From NCBI RefSeq assembly GCF_001279775.1, contig NZ_LGDG01000233.1:5707-69706 (forward strand): 64,000 bases of DNA, in the 5' to 3' direction. The notes under the pieces are model-generated. The model ran no database searches and was not told where the DNA came from. It saw nothing but the letters and a program-made list of their open reading frames with translations. Positions 28,831 through 36,402 of this stretch are shown piece after piece. Each line of letters begins with the position of its first letter. Position 1 is the stretch's first letter. The position numbers and the translations under genes are program-made. Source of the stretch: Streptomyces sp. MMG1533 (lineage in GTDB: Bacteria; Actinomycetota; Actinomycetes; Streptomycetales; Streptomycetaceae).

Positions 28831-29580
28831 TCACTCCGCTTCGGTGAAGCGGTCGAGCAGCGCGTCCAGCCCGACCGCCAGGCCCTCCGGCCCGCCCCGT
28901 GCGGCGAGTGCGGGGGCGGTTTCCCGGAGTCTGGGCAGCTCCTGGGGCGGCATGCGGTGCAGTCCGAGACGGAAGCCGGGGTCCGGCTCCTCGGGGTTGT
29001 CCACCATGGGCCGCAGCTCCGCGGACACATAGCCGAGGAGCCACGCGGTGTAGGCGCGGAACACGGCGGAGGTGCGGACCTCGTCCAGGTCGGCCTCGGC
29101 GAGCAGGGTGAGCACCCTCTCGTGGTCCTTCAGGACGGCGAGGGGGCGCTGGGCGAGCGGGATGGCCAGCATGCGCGTGGTGAGCAGCGGGACCGCCTGG
29201 GGATGGGCGAAACAGACGTCGTACGTCGCCCTCGCGATGCGGTGGAGCTCGCTGCGCCAGGCAGTCTTCCCGGTGCTCGTGCTCGTGCCCGGCTCGGCGG
29301 CCAGCCGTTCCTCCAGCTCGAGGTACAGCGCCTCCACCAGGCCGTCCAGGAGGGCGTCCTTGCCTTCCGCGTACCGGTAGAGCGCCATCGCCTCCACGCC
29401 GAGCTCGGCGCCGAGCCGCCGCATGCTCAGCGCGGACAGGCCTTCCCTGTCCACCAGCTCCAGGGCGCTGGCCAGCACGCGTTCACGGCTCAGCCGTCCG
29501 TAACGGCCGCGGTCGCTGGCGCGGCGCGCCGGAGCGGCTCCGGCACCCTTCCCCCGCCCTTTCGCCTGCTCCTTGACCAT
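28831..29580 (-). CDS. TetR-family transcriptional regulator
   Basis: The 249-residue protein has a basic N terminus, then the TetR helix-turn-helix: RERVLASALELVDREGLSAL, MRRLGAELGVEAMALYRYAE and GKDALLDGLVE (residues about 40-95). A larger C-terminal ligand domain of the TetR_C type follows. The ATG at 29580 is preferred over 29610 because GGGAGG lies 6-7 nt before it. It is transcribed away from the EPS locus. The intergenic DNA between it and the first EPS gene holds the first copy of the conserved operator, so this protein is the best candidate for the regulator of all four copies, with autoregulation. That link is inference. Confidence 0.85.
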   Translation of the reverse strand: MVKEQAKGRGKGAGAAPARRASDRGRYGRLSRERVLASALELVDREGLSALSMRRLGAELGVEAMALYRYAEGKDALLDGLVEALYLELEERLAAEPGTSTSTGKTAWRSELHRIARATYDVCFAHPQAVPLLTTRMLAIPLAQRPLAVLKDHERVLTLLAEADLDEVRTSAVFRAYTAWLLGYVSAELRPMVDNPEEPDPGFRLGLHRMPPQELPRLRETAPALAARGGPEGLAVGLDALLDRFTEAE

Positions 29581-29619
29581 GCCCAGCCTCCCGTGATCGC
29601 CCCGTGCCATGCCCCTGTG

Positions 29620-29672
29620 TTGACTCTATACGCCAACGGGGTCAGAGTGTACGTATACGTCGTAAATATACG
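29620..29672 (+). promoter_or_regulatory. EPS promoter plus conserved operator, copy 1
   Basis: The -35 is TTGACT (29620-29625), the spacer is 17 bp and the -10 is CAGAGT (29643-29648). The 24-bp element starts at once: GTACGTATAC (29649-29658), GTC, then GTAAATATACG (29662-29672). The outer arms CGTATA and TATACG are inverted repeats. A start of transcription near 29656 would lie inside the element, as expected for a repressor site. It drives the aminotransferase-dehydratase gene and lies in the divergent region with tetR. GTTG-N11-CAAC (29619-29637) is a second small dyad nearby. Confidence 0.7.
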
Positions 29673-29731
29673 ACATCAGGAGGTATGGCGGAGTCGTCAT
29701 CCCCCGAGCGAGCCCATACCGGGAGCGAGAA

Positions 29732-32554
29732 ATGACAGTCCACCGTCTCCGACCCCGGCGGGAATCCGTCGGTCATCCCCGGCCTGCCCTGAACGGTGTG
29801 CCCCTCACCGACGCCCTCACCGTGGAACACGCGGACGCACCGGACGTGCCCTTCGCCGTGACCCGGATCAGCCCCGAGGCCCGGAGAGCGGCACAGCGCG
29901 TGCTCGCCTCGGGCTGGGTGACCACCGGCCACGAGACGGAACTCTTCGAGAGCGAGTTCGCGGCCTGTGTCGAGGCCGAGCACGCGATCGCGGTGAGTTC
30001 GTGCACGGCGGCGCTCGAACTGGCGCTGCGCGCCCTGCGACTGCCGCCCGGTGGGACGGTGCTGGTCCCGGCCGTGACGTTCTGCGGCGCGGCTCACGCG
30101 ATCCTGCACGCCGGACTGCGGCCCGTACTGGTGGACGTCGATCCGCGCACCGGGACGCCGACTGCGGCCACTGTCGCCCGCGCGGCCAGGGCCTGCGGAT
30201 GCCCCCAGGCGATGATGGTCCTGCACTACGCCGGGGCCCCGGCGCCGGTGGCCGAGCTGGCGCAAGCCGCGCGACTGCCCCTGACGCGGGTCGTCGAGGA
30301 CGCCGCGCACGCCCTGGGCACATCGGTGGGGGACCGGCCTGTGGGGAGCCTGTCGGCAGCGACCTGCTTCAGCTTCTACGCCACCAAGAACCTGCCCATC
30401 GGTGAGGGCGGCATGGTGACCACGGACGACCCCGAACTCGCGGAGCGGATTCGTCGAGCAAGGCTTCACGGAATGTCCGCCGACGCCTGGCGCCGGAACC
30501 TGCCGGGCGGCCACTGGCGGTACACCGTCGAGGAGGCGGGCCTCAAGGCCAACATGACGGATGTGCAGGCCGCCATCGGGCGGGCCCAGCTTCGTCACCT
30601 CGATGACTGGCAGCGGCGGCGGCACGCCCTGGCCGAGCGGTACACGGCGGCGCTGGAGGCCGTTCCCGGCATCGAGCCCCTGGACGTCGTCACCCCGGGG
30701 CGGCACGCCCGTCACCTTTACGTCGTGCGGGTACTGGAGGAGTACGGGACCGGACGCGATGAACTGATCGACAGGCTGGCGGAGTGCGGCATCGGCACCT
30801 CCGTCCATTTCAGTCCCCTGCACCACATGCCGTACTTCCAGCGTGCCGCGATCACTCCGCCCGGTGGTCTGCCGGGAGCCGATGCGCTCTTCCCCCAGCT
30901 GCTGTCCCTGCCCCTGTACCCACTCCTCACCGAGCGGGCGGTCGACCGGGTCGCCGGGGAGCTGGCCCGGCGCGCCTCAGGGTCCCGTCCCGTGTCATCC
31001 GTCGCCGAACGGCCGGAACCTCCGGTAGCGCGGCAGGAGACCGGACTGCGCACCCTCCGGCCGGAACCTCCGGCAGCGCACGAGGAGACCGGGCTGCGCA
31101 CCCTGGTGATCGGAGCCGGGGAGGCCGGACAGGCGCTCGCCCGGGACCTGGCGCGGACACCGCAGTTCGGGCTCGTTCCCGTCGGCTTCCTCGACGACGC
31201 CCCGGCCAAACGCCGTGCCGCCGTCATCGGGGGCCTGCCCGTACTGGGAGAGCTGGACGACACCCGACAGACCGCAATCACCCACCGGATCGAGGCGGTG
31301 GTCGTGGCCATCCCCGGACTGAGCCCGGACCGCTTCCGCCAGGTGGCGCGGGCGGCCGAGGCCACGGGAGCGAGCGTCCGGTATCTGCCGTCGTTCATCG
31401 CGGCACTCCGGCGCGACGTGATGGGCAGTGACATGCGAGCGCTGAACGTGCACCAACTGATCGGCCGCAACGAGATACACGTGGTGAGCCCCGAGGCGCG
31501 CTTGACGGTCGCCGGGCGGCGGGTCCTGGTGACCGGGGCCGGCGGGTCGATCGGCAGCGAGCTGTGCCACCAGGTGCGCGCCTTCGGCCCGAGCCGGCTC
31601 TTCCTGCTCGACCACGACGAGTCGAATCTGCACCGGCTGCAGCTGGAACTGTACGGCGACGCACTGGTCAGCGACGACATAGTGATCTCGGACATCCGCG
31701 ACCGTCCCCGCATCGACCAGATCTTCCGCGAGCTGCGCCCCGAGGTGGTGTTCCACGCCGCCGCGCACAAGCATCTGCCTCTCCTCGAGCGGCACCCTTG
31801 CGAGGGCGTGAAGTCGAACGTGATGGGGACCGCGAATCTGGTGCGGGCCGCGACCGAGGCCGGAACCGAACGGTTCGTGCTGATCTCCACCGACAAGGCG
31901 GCCGACCCCGTGTCGGTGCTCGGTGCGACCAAGCGGCTGGCCGAGCTCATCGTGCGGGAGGGGCAGAAGAACGCCCCGCCCGGGACCGTCTTCGCGGCCG
32001 TCCGCTTCGGCAATGTGCTGGGCAGCCGCGGTTCGTTGCTGTCGGTCGTGGCCGAACAGCTGGGCGCCGGTTCCCCGGTGACCGTCACGCACCCCGAAGT
32101 GACGCGGTTCTTCATGACCATCGAGGAGGCCGTCGGGCTTGTCCTGGAGGCCGCGCGCATGGCCCGGGGCGGTGAGGTGTTCGTCCTGGACATGAGCAGT
32201 CCCGTGCGGATCGTGGACCTCGTCCGCAAGTTCGCCCGCTCGGTGAACGTGCCGGACGTGGACATCCGCTTCACCGGACTGCGGACGGGTGAGAAGCTCA
32301 ACGAGACCCTGTTCTCCGCCCATGAGCGGCATACGCGCACCGCCCACCCGCAGATCCTCGCCGCGACGCCCACGATCGGCGACGAGCCCTGGGCCGCGCT
32401 ACCGGAACGGCTCCCCGACCTGTACGCCGCAGCGGAGGGCAACGACCCCGACGAGGTACGGCGTGTGCTGGCCGATCTCCTCCCGGGCTTCCCTGCGGCG
32501 CCGTTGGCCCGATCGCACGTCGGCATGGCCGACCCGTACCCGGACGACTTCTGA
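29732..32554 (+). CDS. Fused DegT-type sugar aminotransferase and PglF/CapD-type 4,6-dehydratase
   Basis: The 940-residue protein joins two enzymes. Residues about 40-400 are a DegT/DnrJ/EryC1/StrS aminotransferase, with Asp190 in VVEDAAHALG and the PLP lysine Lys219 in FYATKNLPIGEGG. Residues about 450-910 are a FlaA1/PglF/CapD-type dehydratase: a CoA-binding-like Rossmann (LVIGAGEAGQALAR), then TGAGGSIGSELC near 598, FHAAAHKHLPLLE and STDKAADPVSVLGATKR. The membrane helices usual in long PglF-type proteins are missing, so it should be soluble. In PglF/PglE pathways these steps turn UDP-GlcNAc into UDP-4-amino-4,6-dideoxy-GlcNAc. Having both in one chain suggests channelling of the 4-keto intermediate. 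The linker holds a tandem repeat. It is the first gene of the operon and overlaps the LCP gene by one base. Confidence 0.85.
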   Translation: MTVHRLRPRRESVGHPRPALNGVPLTDALTVEHADAPDVPFAVTRISPEARRAAQRVLASGWVTTGHETELFESEFAACVEAEHAIAVSSCTAALELALRALRLPPGGTVLVPAVTFCGAAHAILHAGLRPVLVDVDPRTGTPTAATVARAARACGCPQAMMVLHYAGAPAPVAELAQAARLPLTRVVEDAAHALGTSVGDRPVGSLSAATCFSFYATKNLPIGEGGMVTTDDPELAERIRRARLHGMSADAWRRNLPGGHWRYTVEEAGLKANMTDVQAAIGRAQLRHLDDWQRRRHALAERYTAALEAVPGIEPLDVVTPGRHARHLYVVRVLEEYGTGRDELIDRLAECGIGTSVHFSPLHHMPYFQRAAITPPGGLPGADALFPQLLSLPLYPLLTERAVDRVAGELARRASGSRPVSSVAERPEPPVARQETGLRTLRPEPPAAHEETGLRTLVIGAGEAGQALARDLARTPQFGLVPVGFLDDAPAKRRAAVIGGLPVLGELDDTRQTAITHRIEAVVVAIPGLSPDRFRQVARAAEATGASVRYLPSFIAALRRDVMGSDMRALNVHQLIGRNEIHVVSPEARLTVAGRRVLVTGAGGSIGSELCHQVRAFGPSRLFLLDHDESNLHRLQLELYGDALVSDDIVISDIRDRPRIDQIFRELRPEVVFHAAAHKHLPLLERHPCEGVKSNVMGTANLVRAATEAGTERFVLISTDKAADPVSVLGATKRLAELIVREGQKNAPPGTVFAAVRFGNVLGSRGSLLSVVAEQLGAGSPVTVTHPEVTRFFMTIEEAVGLVLEAARMARGGEVFVLDMSSPVRIVDLVRKFARSVNVPDVDIRFTGLRTGEKLNETLFSAHERHTRTAHPQILAATPTIGDEPWAALPERLPDLYAAAEGNDPDEVRRVLADLLPGFPAAPLARSHVGMADPYPDDF
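31011..31106 (+). repeat. 48-bp tandem duplication in the interdomain linker
   Basis: Bases 31011-31058 and 31059-31106 are near-identical in-frame copies, each encoding RPEPP(V/A)A(R/H)(Q/E)ETGLRTL. The duplication lengthens the linker between aminotransferase and dehydratase by 16 residues without breaking the frame. Confidence 0.8.
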
Positions 32555-33609
32555 TGTCCGCGCGCCGTCAGTGGCCCCCGTGGGCACCGAGGCAAGGTCT
32601 CGGGCCGGGCGCCCGACCGCGCCACCGGTTCCTGCGTCGAGCGCTGGCGATCACCCTGGTGACCGTGCTGACCCTGCTGGGCCTCGGCATCGGCGGGGCC
32701 TGGTGGGCCACGGACCACTACGGCGACCAGGTCACCCGCATCCCCGACGCCTTCCCGGACGGCCCACGCCCACCCGAATCCGATTCGTCCGACGGCGGTA
32801 CGACCTTCCTGCTGGCCGGAGTCGACAGCCGCTCCAAGCGACCGACCACGGGCAAAGACGCCGCGGCACAGCTGTGGAAGTACGGGGCGCAGCGCAGCGA
32901 CACGCTGATGCTGGTGCATCTGAGCGCCGACGAGAGCACGGCGTACACGATGTCCATTCCCAGGGACAGCTGGGTGCCCATCCCGGGGCATGGCTCCGCG
33001 AAGATCAACGCCGCGTTCTCCTGGGGCGGTCCGCCCCTCCTGATCCAGACGGTGGAGCAGCTCACCGGCACCCGAGTCGACCACTTCGGCGTCATCGACT
33101 GGCACGGCTTCCGTTCCCTCACCGACGCCGTCGGCGGCGTTCCCGTCACCGTCCCGGCGAACACCTACGACCCGGAACAGCAACGGCACTTCAGGGCCGG
33201 CACCCACACCATGAAGGGTGAGGAGGCACTGGCGTACGTCCGTCAGCGCCACGGACTGCCCGGCGGCGAACTCGACCGCATCAAGCACCAGCAGCAGTTC
33301 CTGACCAGCCTCGTCGGCGAGGTGCGCGGCGGAGTGGACATCACCGATCCGTTCGGCACCGACAAGATGCTCGACGCGATCACCCGCACGGTGAGCGTGG
33401 ACGACCGGATGTCCAACGGCGATCTGCGCGGCCTCGTGCTCGGGCTGCGGCATCTGCACGCTTCTGACACCCGCTTCGCCACCGCGCCGATCGTCCGGTC
33501 GGAGACGATCCGCGGCCAGTACGCGCTGATCCTCGACCGGGAGAAGCTGCGGGCAGAGTGCCGCGCCATCGAATCCGGGGCTCCGCAGACCCGAGGAGGA
33601 AGCTCATGA
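32554..33609 (+). CDS. LytR-CpsA-Psr (LCP) family glycopolymer ligase
   Basis: The 351-residue protein has a short basic cytoplasmic N terminus, one membrane helix (residues about 29-50) and an extracytoplasmic LCP domain. That domain has TFLLAGVDSR, RSDTLMLVHLS, YTMSIPRDSWVPIPG, KINAAFSWGGPPLLIQTVEQLTG and VRQRHGLPGGELDRIKHQQQF. The Arg and Asp residues that hold the polyprenyl pyrophosphate are present. LCP enzymes transfer lipid-linked polymers to peptidoglycan or other acceptors, so the polysaccharide made here is probably attached to the cell wall. It starts one base inside the stop of the upstream fusion gene and overlaps the next gene by 4 nt. Confidence 0.9.
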   Translation: MSARRQWPPWAPRQGLGPGARPRHRFLRRALAITLVTVLTLLGLGIGGAWWATDHYGDQVTRIPDAFPDGPRPPESDSSDGGTTFLLAGVDSRSKRPTTGKDAAAQLWKYGAQRSDTLMLVHLSADESTAYTMSIPRDSWVPIPGHGSAKINAAFSWGGPPLLIQTVEQLTGTRVDHFGVIDWHGFRSLTDAVGGVPVTVPANTYDPEQQRHFRAGTHTMKGEEALAYVRQRHGLPGGELDRIKHQQQFLTSLVGEVRGGVDITDPFGTDKMLDAITRTVSVDDRMSNGDLRGLVLGLRHLHASDTRFATAPIVRSETIRGQYALILDREKLRAECRAIESGAPQTRGGSS

Positions 33610-34763
33610 CCACCGCACCCACGAAGGCACGGGCAGGAAAGCGAGTCCTCGTCATCTGCCAGCTCGACGCCTTCGCCAACGGCGTCAAGCCCGCCGAGAT
33701 AGAGCGCTTCCTGAGGGAACGGGGCCATGACGCGCACCTCGTCGACACGTATCACCTCAGCCGGTGGGCCCGCGCGCCGGGACCGCTCGGCGGCAGGCTT
33801 CCCGCCCTCAGCCCGCGGAAGTTCGCGCTCTACGCGACCGAGGCGGCGTCCGCGGTGCTCACCCGGCGATGGGACTTCGGGCGACGGCACTTGTCGTACT
33901 ACCTGCTGGTCGCCGATCACCGGCTGCGGCGCGGCATCCTGAAGCGGTCGTTGCCGCTGGACGACTTCGACCTGGTGATCTGCGAGACCGTCTACGACGC
34001 CGGAGTGCTGGCCTGCGCCGGTTCCGCCCGGACTCTGTACGACGCCCCCGCCCCGTGGGCGGACGAAGTGTTCTTCGACGGCAGGCTGAGCGCGCGGCAA
34101 CACGCGAAGCTGCGCCGGCTCGAGACCGGCATCTTCGAAAGCGTCGACCATCTGGCTCTGCACTGGGAGTCGTACGCACGCTACGCCGTCGAGCGGTACG
34201 GGATCAGCGGGCGCAACCTGATGCCGCTGAACTTCGGCTGCACTCCCGCGAAGCAGCGCGCCGAGTTCGCCGGCCCGCCGCGCGTCGTCTACCTCGGCAA
34301 CGTGAGCGCCGGCTTCAACGACCCCTCGCTCCTGGCCCGCCTGTCCGCGCAGTACCCACACATCGACGTCTTCGGCGGGCCGCCGCCGGACCCGGCACTC
34401 GGGCTCAACTACCTCGGCTACGCGCCCTCGCTGGACGTGCTGAGGAACTACCAGCTCGGACTGGTGACGTGCAGCAAGGACCCGCTGCGCCGCGACGGCT
34501 TCTCCTCGAAACACGTCCAGTACCTGTCGTACGGGCTTCCCGTGCTCGTCCCCTCCTGGCGGCGCCATCTCGACCTGCTGCGCGGCTCGGTGGTCTACAC
34601 CGAGGAGACCTTCCGCTCCGCCGTGGAGGGCATGAATGACGAGCGCCGGTGGCGGGCGGCCAGCGACGAGGCGTACGCCCAGGCCGAGCGCCTTCGCTGG
34701 GACGAGACTCTGCGTCCGCTGGAGCAGCTGCTCAGCCGCGATCCCGATCTGCCCGAGGACTAG
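33606..34763 (+). CDS. Glycosyltransferase, GT4-like
   Basis: The 385-residue protein opens with a Rossmann strand (KRVLVICQLDAFANGVKPAE). The C-terminal half has PRVVYLGNVSAGFN, LNYLGYAPSLDVLRNYQLGL and FSSKHVQYLSYGLPVLVPSW, typical of the nucleotide-sugar-binding half of GT-B enzymes. The usual EX7E motif is not clear, so the GT4 assignment is moderate. It should add a sugar to the lipid-linked repeat unit at the cytoplasmic face. The ATG overlaps the LCP stop by 4 nt (ATGA), and the Wzz-like gene starts 3 nt after its stop, so the genes are co-transcribed. Confidence 0.8.
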   Translation: MTTAPTKARAGKRVLVICQLDAFANGVKPAEIERFLRERGHDAHLVDTYHLSRWARAPGPLGGRLPALSPRKFALYATEAASAVLTRRWDFGRRHLSYYLLVADHRLRRGILKRSLPLDDFDLVICETVYDAGVLACAGSARTLYDAPAPWADEVFFDGRLSARQHAKLRRLETGIFESVDHLALHWESYARYAVERYGISGRNLMPLNFGCTPAKQRAEFAGPPRVVYLGNVSAGFNDPSLLARLSAQYPHIDVFGGPPPDPALGLNYLGYAPSLDVLRNYQLGLVTCSKDPLRRDGFSSKHVQYLSYGLPVLVPSWRRHLDLLRGSVVYTEETFRSAVEGMNDERRWRAASDEAYAQAERLRWDETLRPLEQLLSRDPDLPED

Positions 34764-34765
34764 AA

Positions 34766-36202
34766 ATGGACCTGAAAGCCTATCTCCGTCTGCTCCGATT
34801 CCACTGGGTGGCGATCGTTGTGCTCACGCTCCTGGGCGCGGCCGGCGGTGCTGCGGTGGCCCAGTCGCAGCCGCCGGTCTACGCGGCCAAGGCCCAGATG
34901 CTGGTGACCGTCTCGGCCCCGGGGGAGGACTCGAGCCAGGCGTATCAAGGGGCGCTCCTCTCCCAGCAGCGCGCCAAGTCGTATACGACATTGCTGACGA
35001 GCCAGTCCGTGCTCAGGCAGCTGACCGACGAACTGGGGCTGCCGTACTCGGTCGAGCACATGAAGAGCCACATCACCGCGACCAATCCGACCGACACCGC
35101 GGTCATCGACGTCACGGTGAAGGACCGTTCGGCACGGCAGGCGCAGCAGATGGCCCAAGCCCTGGGACCGACGTTCTCGAAGATCGTCTCATCCGCCGAG
35201 AACCCCGGGCAGGAGGGCGACGGGAAGACACCCGTGATCAACGTCAGAACGCTGGACGGAGTGCAGCTCCTGGACAGCCCGGTGTCCCCGCACAAGAGCT
35301 TCGACATCGCCCTGGGCCTCGCCGCGGGCCTCGTCCTCGGACTCGTCTGGGCGGTCGTCCGCGAGGTCACGGACACGCGGATCCGTGACCTTCAGGATCT
35401 GGCGCAGGGCACGGACGTCGACGTCCTCGGTGTTCTGCCCCGGGGCGGGCAGCGCCGTGACAAGGACTTCCGGTTCGGACTGCCCGGATCGTCGGCAGAG
35501 ACCCAGGCCTACCGGTGGCTGGCCCTGACGACCGAGACGGACGGCCGCGGTCCCGGGCCCCGGGCCCAAGTGGTGACATCGGCCGTCCGTGGGGACGGGA
35601 CGACCGCTGTCGCCGCGGGACTGGCGATCGCCCTGGCCGAGAGCGGCACGCGGACGATCGTGGTCGACGCCCAGCGTTCCCGGGCACGACTGGCGGACCT
35701 CCTCGGTCTGTCGTCGCCGTGGGGCCTGACGGATGTCCTGAACGGCCGGGTCTCCGTCGACGAGGCGCTTCGGACCTGGCGCGATGATGTGCCCCTCCAG
35801 GTACTCGCAGGGAGCGGTACGGATCCGGATTCCGGCGCGGCACCGCTGCGGCAGGCGGAGGTCGCCGAGCTGTGCAAGCAGCTCATGGTGCGGGCCGATG
35901 CCGTGATCTTCGTCGCCCCTCCTGTGCTGGCCGAGAGCGACGCGACGATCGTGGCCCGCGCCGTGGGACAGGTGATCGCCGTGGCCGAGGCGAGGGCCAC
36001 CCGGATGCCGGACTTCACCCAGTCGGTCCGGCGCCTTCGCTCGGTGGGCGTCACGGTCCTGGGAGCCGTACTCAGCGGAGAACGCGGGCGGCGCAGCAGG
36101 CCGTACGTGCCGACCGTCTCACCTACCGCCCGCGTGGACGGACACGGCGTCCGGCTGGAAAACCAGGGCCGGTCCCACACGGAGGCATGGTCCTCGGGAT
36201 AG
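34766..36202 (+). CDS. Wzz/BY-kinase-like chain-length protein with degenerate P-loop
   Basis: The 478-residue protein has the co-polymerase layout. TM1 is at residues about 13-33 and an extracytoplasmic Wzz region holds KAQMLVTVSAPGEDSSQAYQ and LLSQQRAKSYTTLLTSQSVL. TM2 is at about 178-198, preceded by SPVSPHKSFD. A cytoplasmic P-loop domain follows from about 245. The Walker A region reads SAVRGDGTTAVAAG (272-285), where active BY-kinases have GEGKST; the lysine is replaced by Thr. The A' motif TIVVDAQRS also departs from the usual IDADxR, and no Tyr cluster is present at the C terminus. It probably controls chain length or export without kinase activity. Confidence 0.83.
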   Translation: MDLKAYLRLLRFHWVAIVVLTLLGAAGGAAVAQSQPPVYAAKAQMLVTVSAPGEDSSQAYQGALLSQQRAKSYTTLLTSQSVLRQLTDELGLPYSVEHMKSHITATNPTDTAVIDVTVKDRSARQAQQMAQALGPTFSKIVSSAENPGQEGDGKTPVINVRTLDGVQLLDSPVSPHKSFDIALGLAAGLVLGLVWAVVREVTDTRIRDLQDLAQGTDVDVLGVLPRGGQRRDKDFRFGLPGSSAETQAYRWLALTTETDGRGPGPRAQVVTSAVRGDGTTAVAAGLAIALAESGTRTIVVDAQRSRARLADLLGLSSPWGLTDVLNGRVSVDEALRTWRDDVPLQVLAGSGTDPDSGAAPLRQAEVAELCKQLMVRADAVIFVAPPVLAESDATIVARAVGQVIAVAEARATRMPDFTQSVRRLRSVGVTVLGAVLSGERGRRSRPYVPTVSPTARVDGHGVRLENQGRSHTEAWSSG

Positions 36203-36240
36203 GGCGCCGTGCCCCGGCTCGAGATGGAGGGAGAACCCCG

Positions 36241-36402
36241 GTGAAGAAGCGCATCCTCGTCGTCGGTCAGTCGGACGGCCCTTGGGATTCATTCGCACGG
36301 GACGCCCTGGAGCAGTACGGGATCAGCGGGCACGGGTCCCTTCACCTCTCGCGGGACAGCACACTCCGCCTCCCGGAAACCCTGCTGGAGGGCACATCGT
36401 GA
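36241..36402 (+). CDS. 53-residue small protein, possible truncated GT N terminus
   Basis: GTG at 36241 has GGAGGGAGA about 7 nt upstream, and its TGA overlaps the ATG of the Wzy-GT2 gene by one base (TGATG), so it is very probably translated. The start KKRILVVGQSDGPWDSFARD resembles the first strand of the GT at 33606 (GKRVLVICQLDAF), and GHGSLHLSRD resembles its VDTYHLSR. It may therefore be the remaining N terminus of a lost glycosyltransferase, kept as a coupling ORF, or a true small protein. No function is claimed. Confidence 0.55.
   Translation: MKKRILVVGQSDGPWDSFARDALEQYGISGHGSLHLSRDSTLRLPETLLEGTS

Noticed and set aside
30718..33459. 913-codon minus-strand frame opposite the aminotransferase-dehydratase and LCP genes
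   Set aside because: Ser/Arg-rich shadow without any recognisable motif; the plus-strand proteins are well supported.
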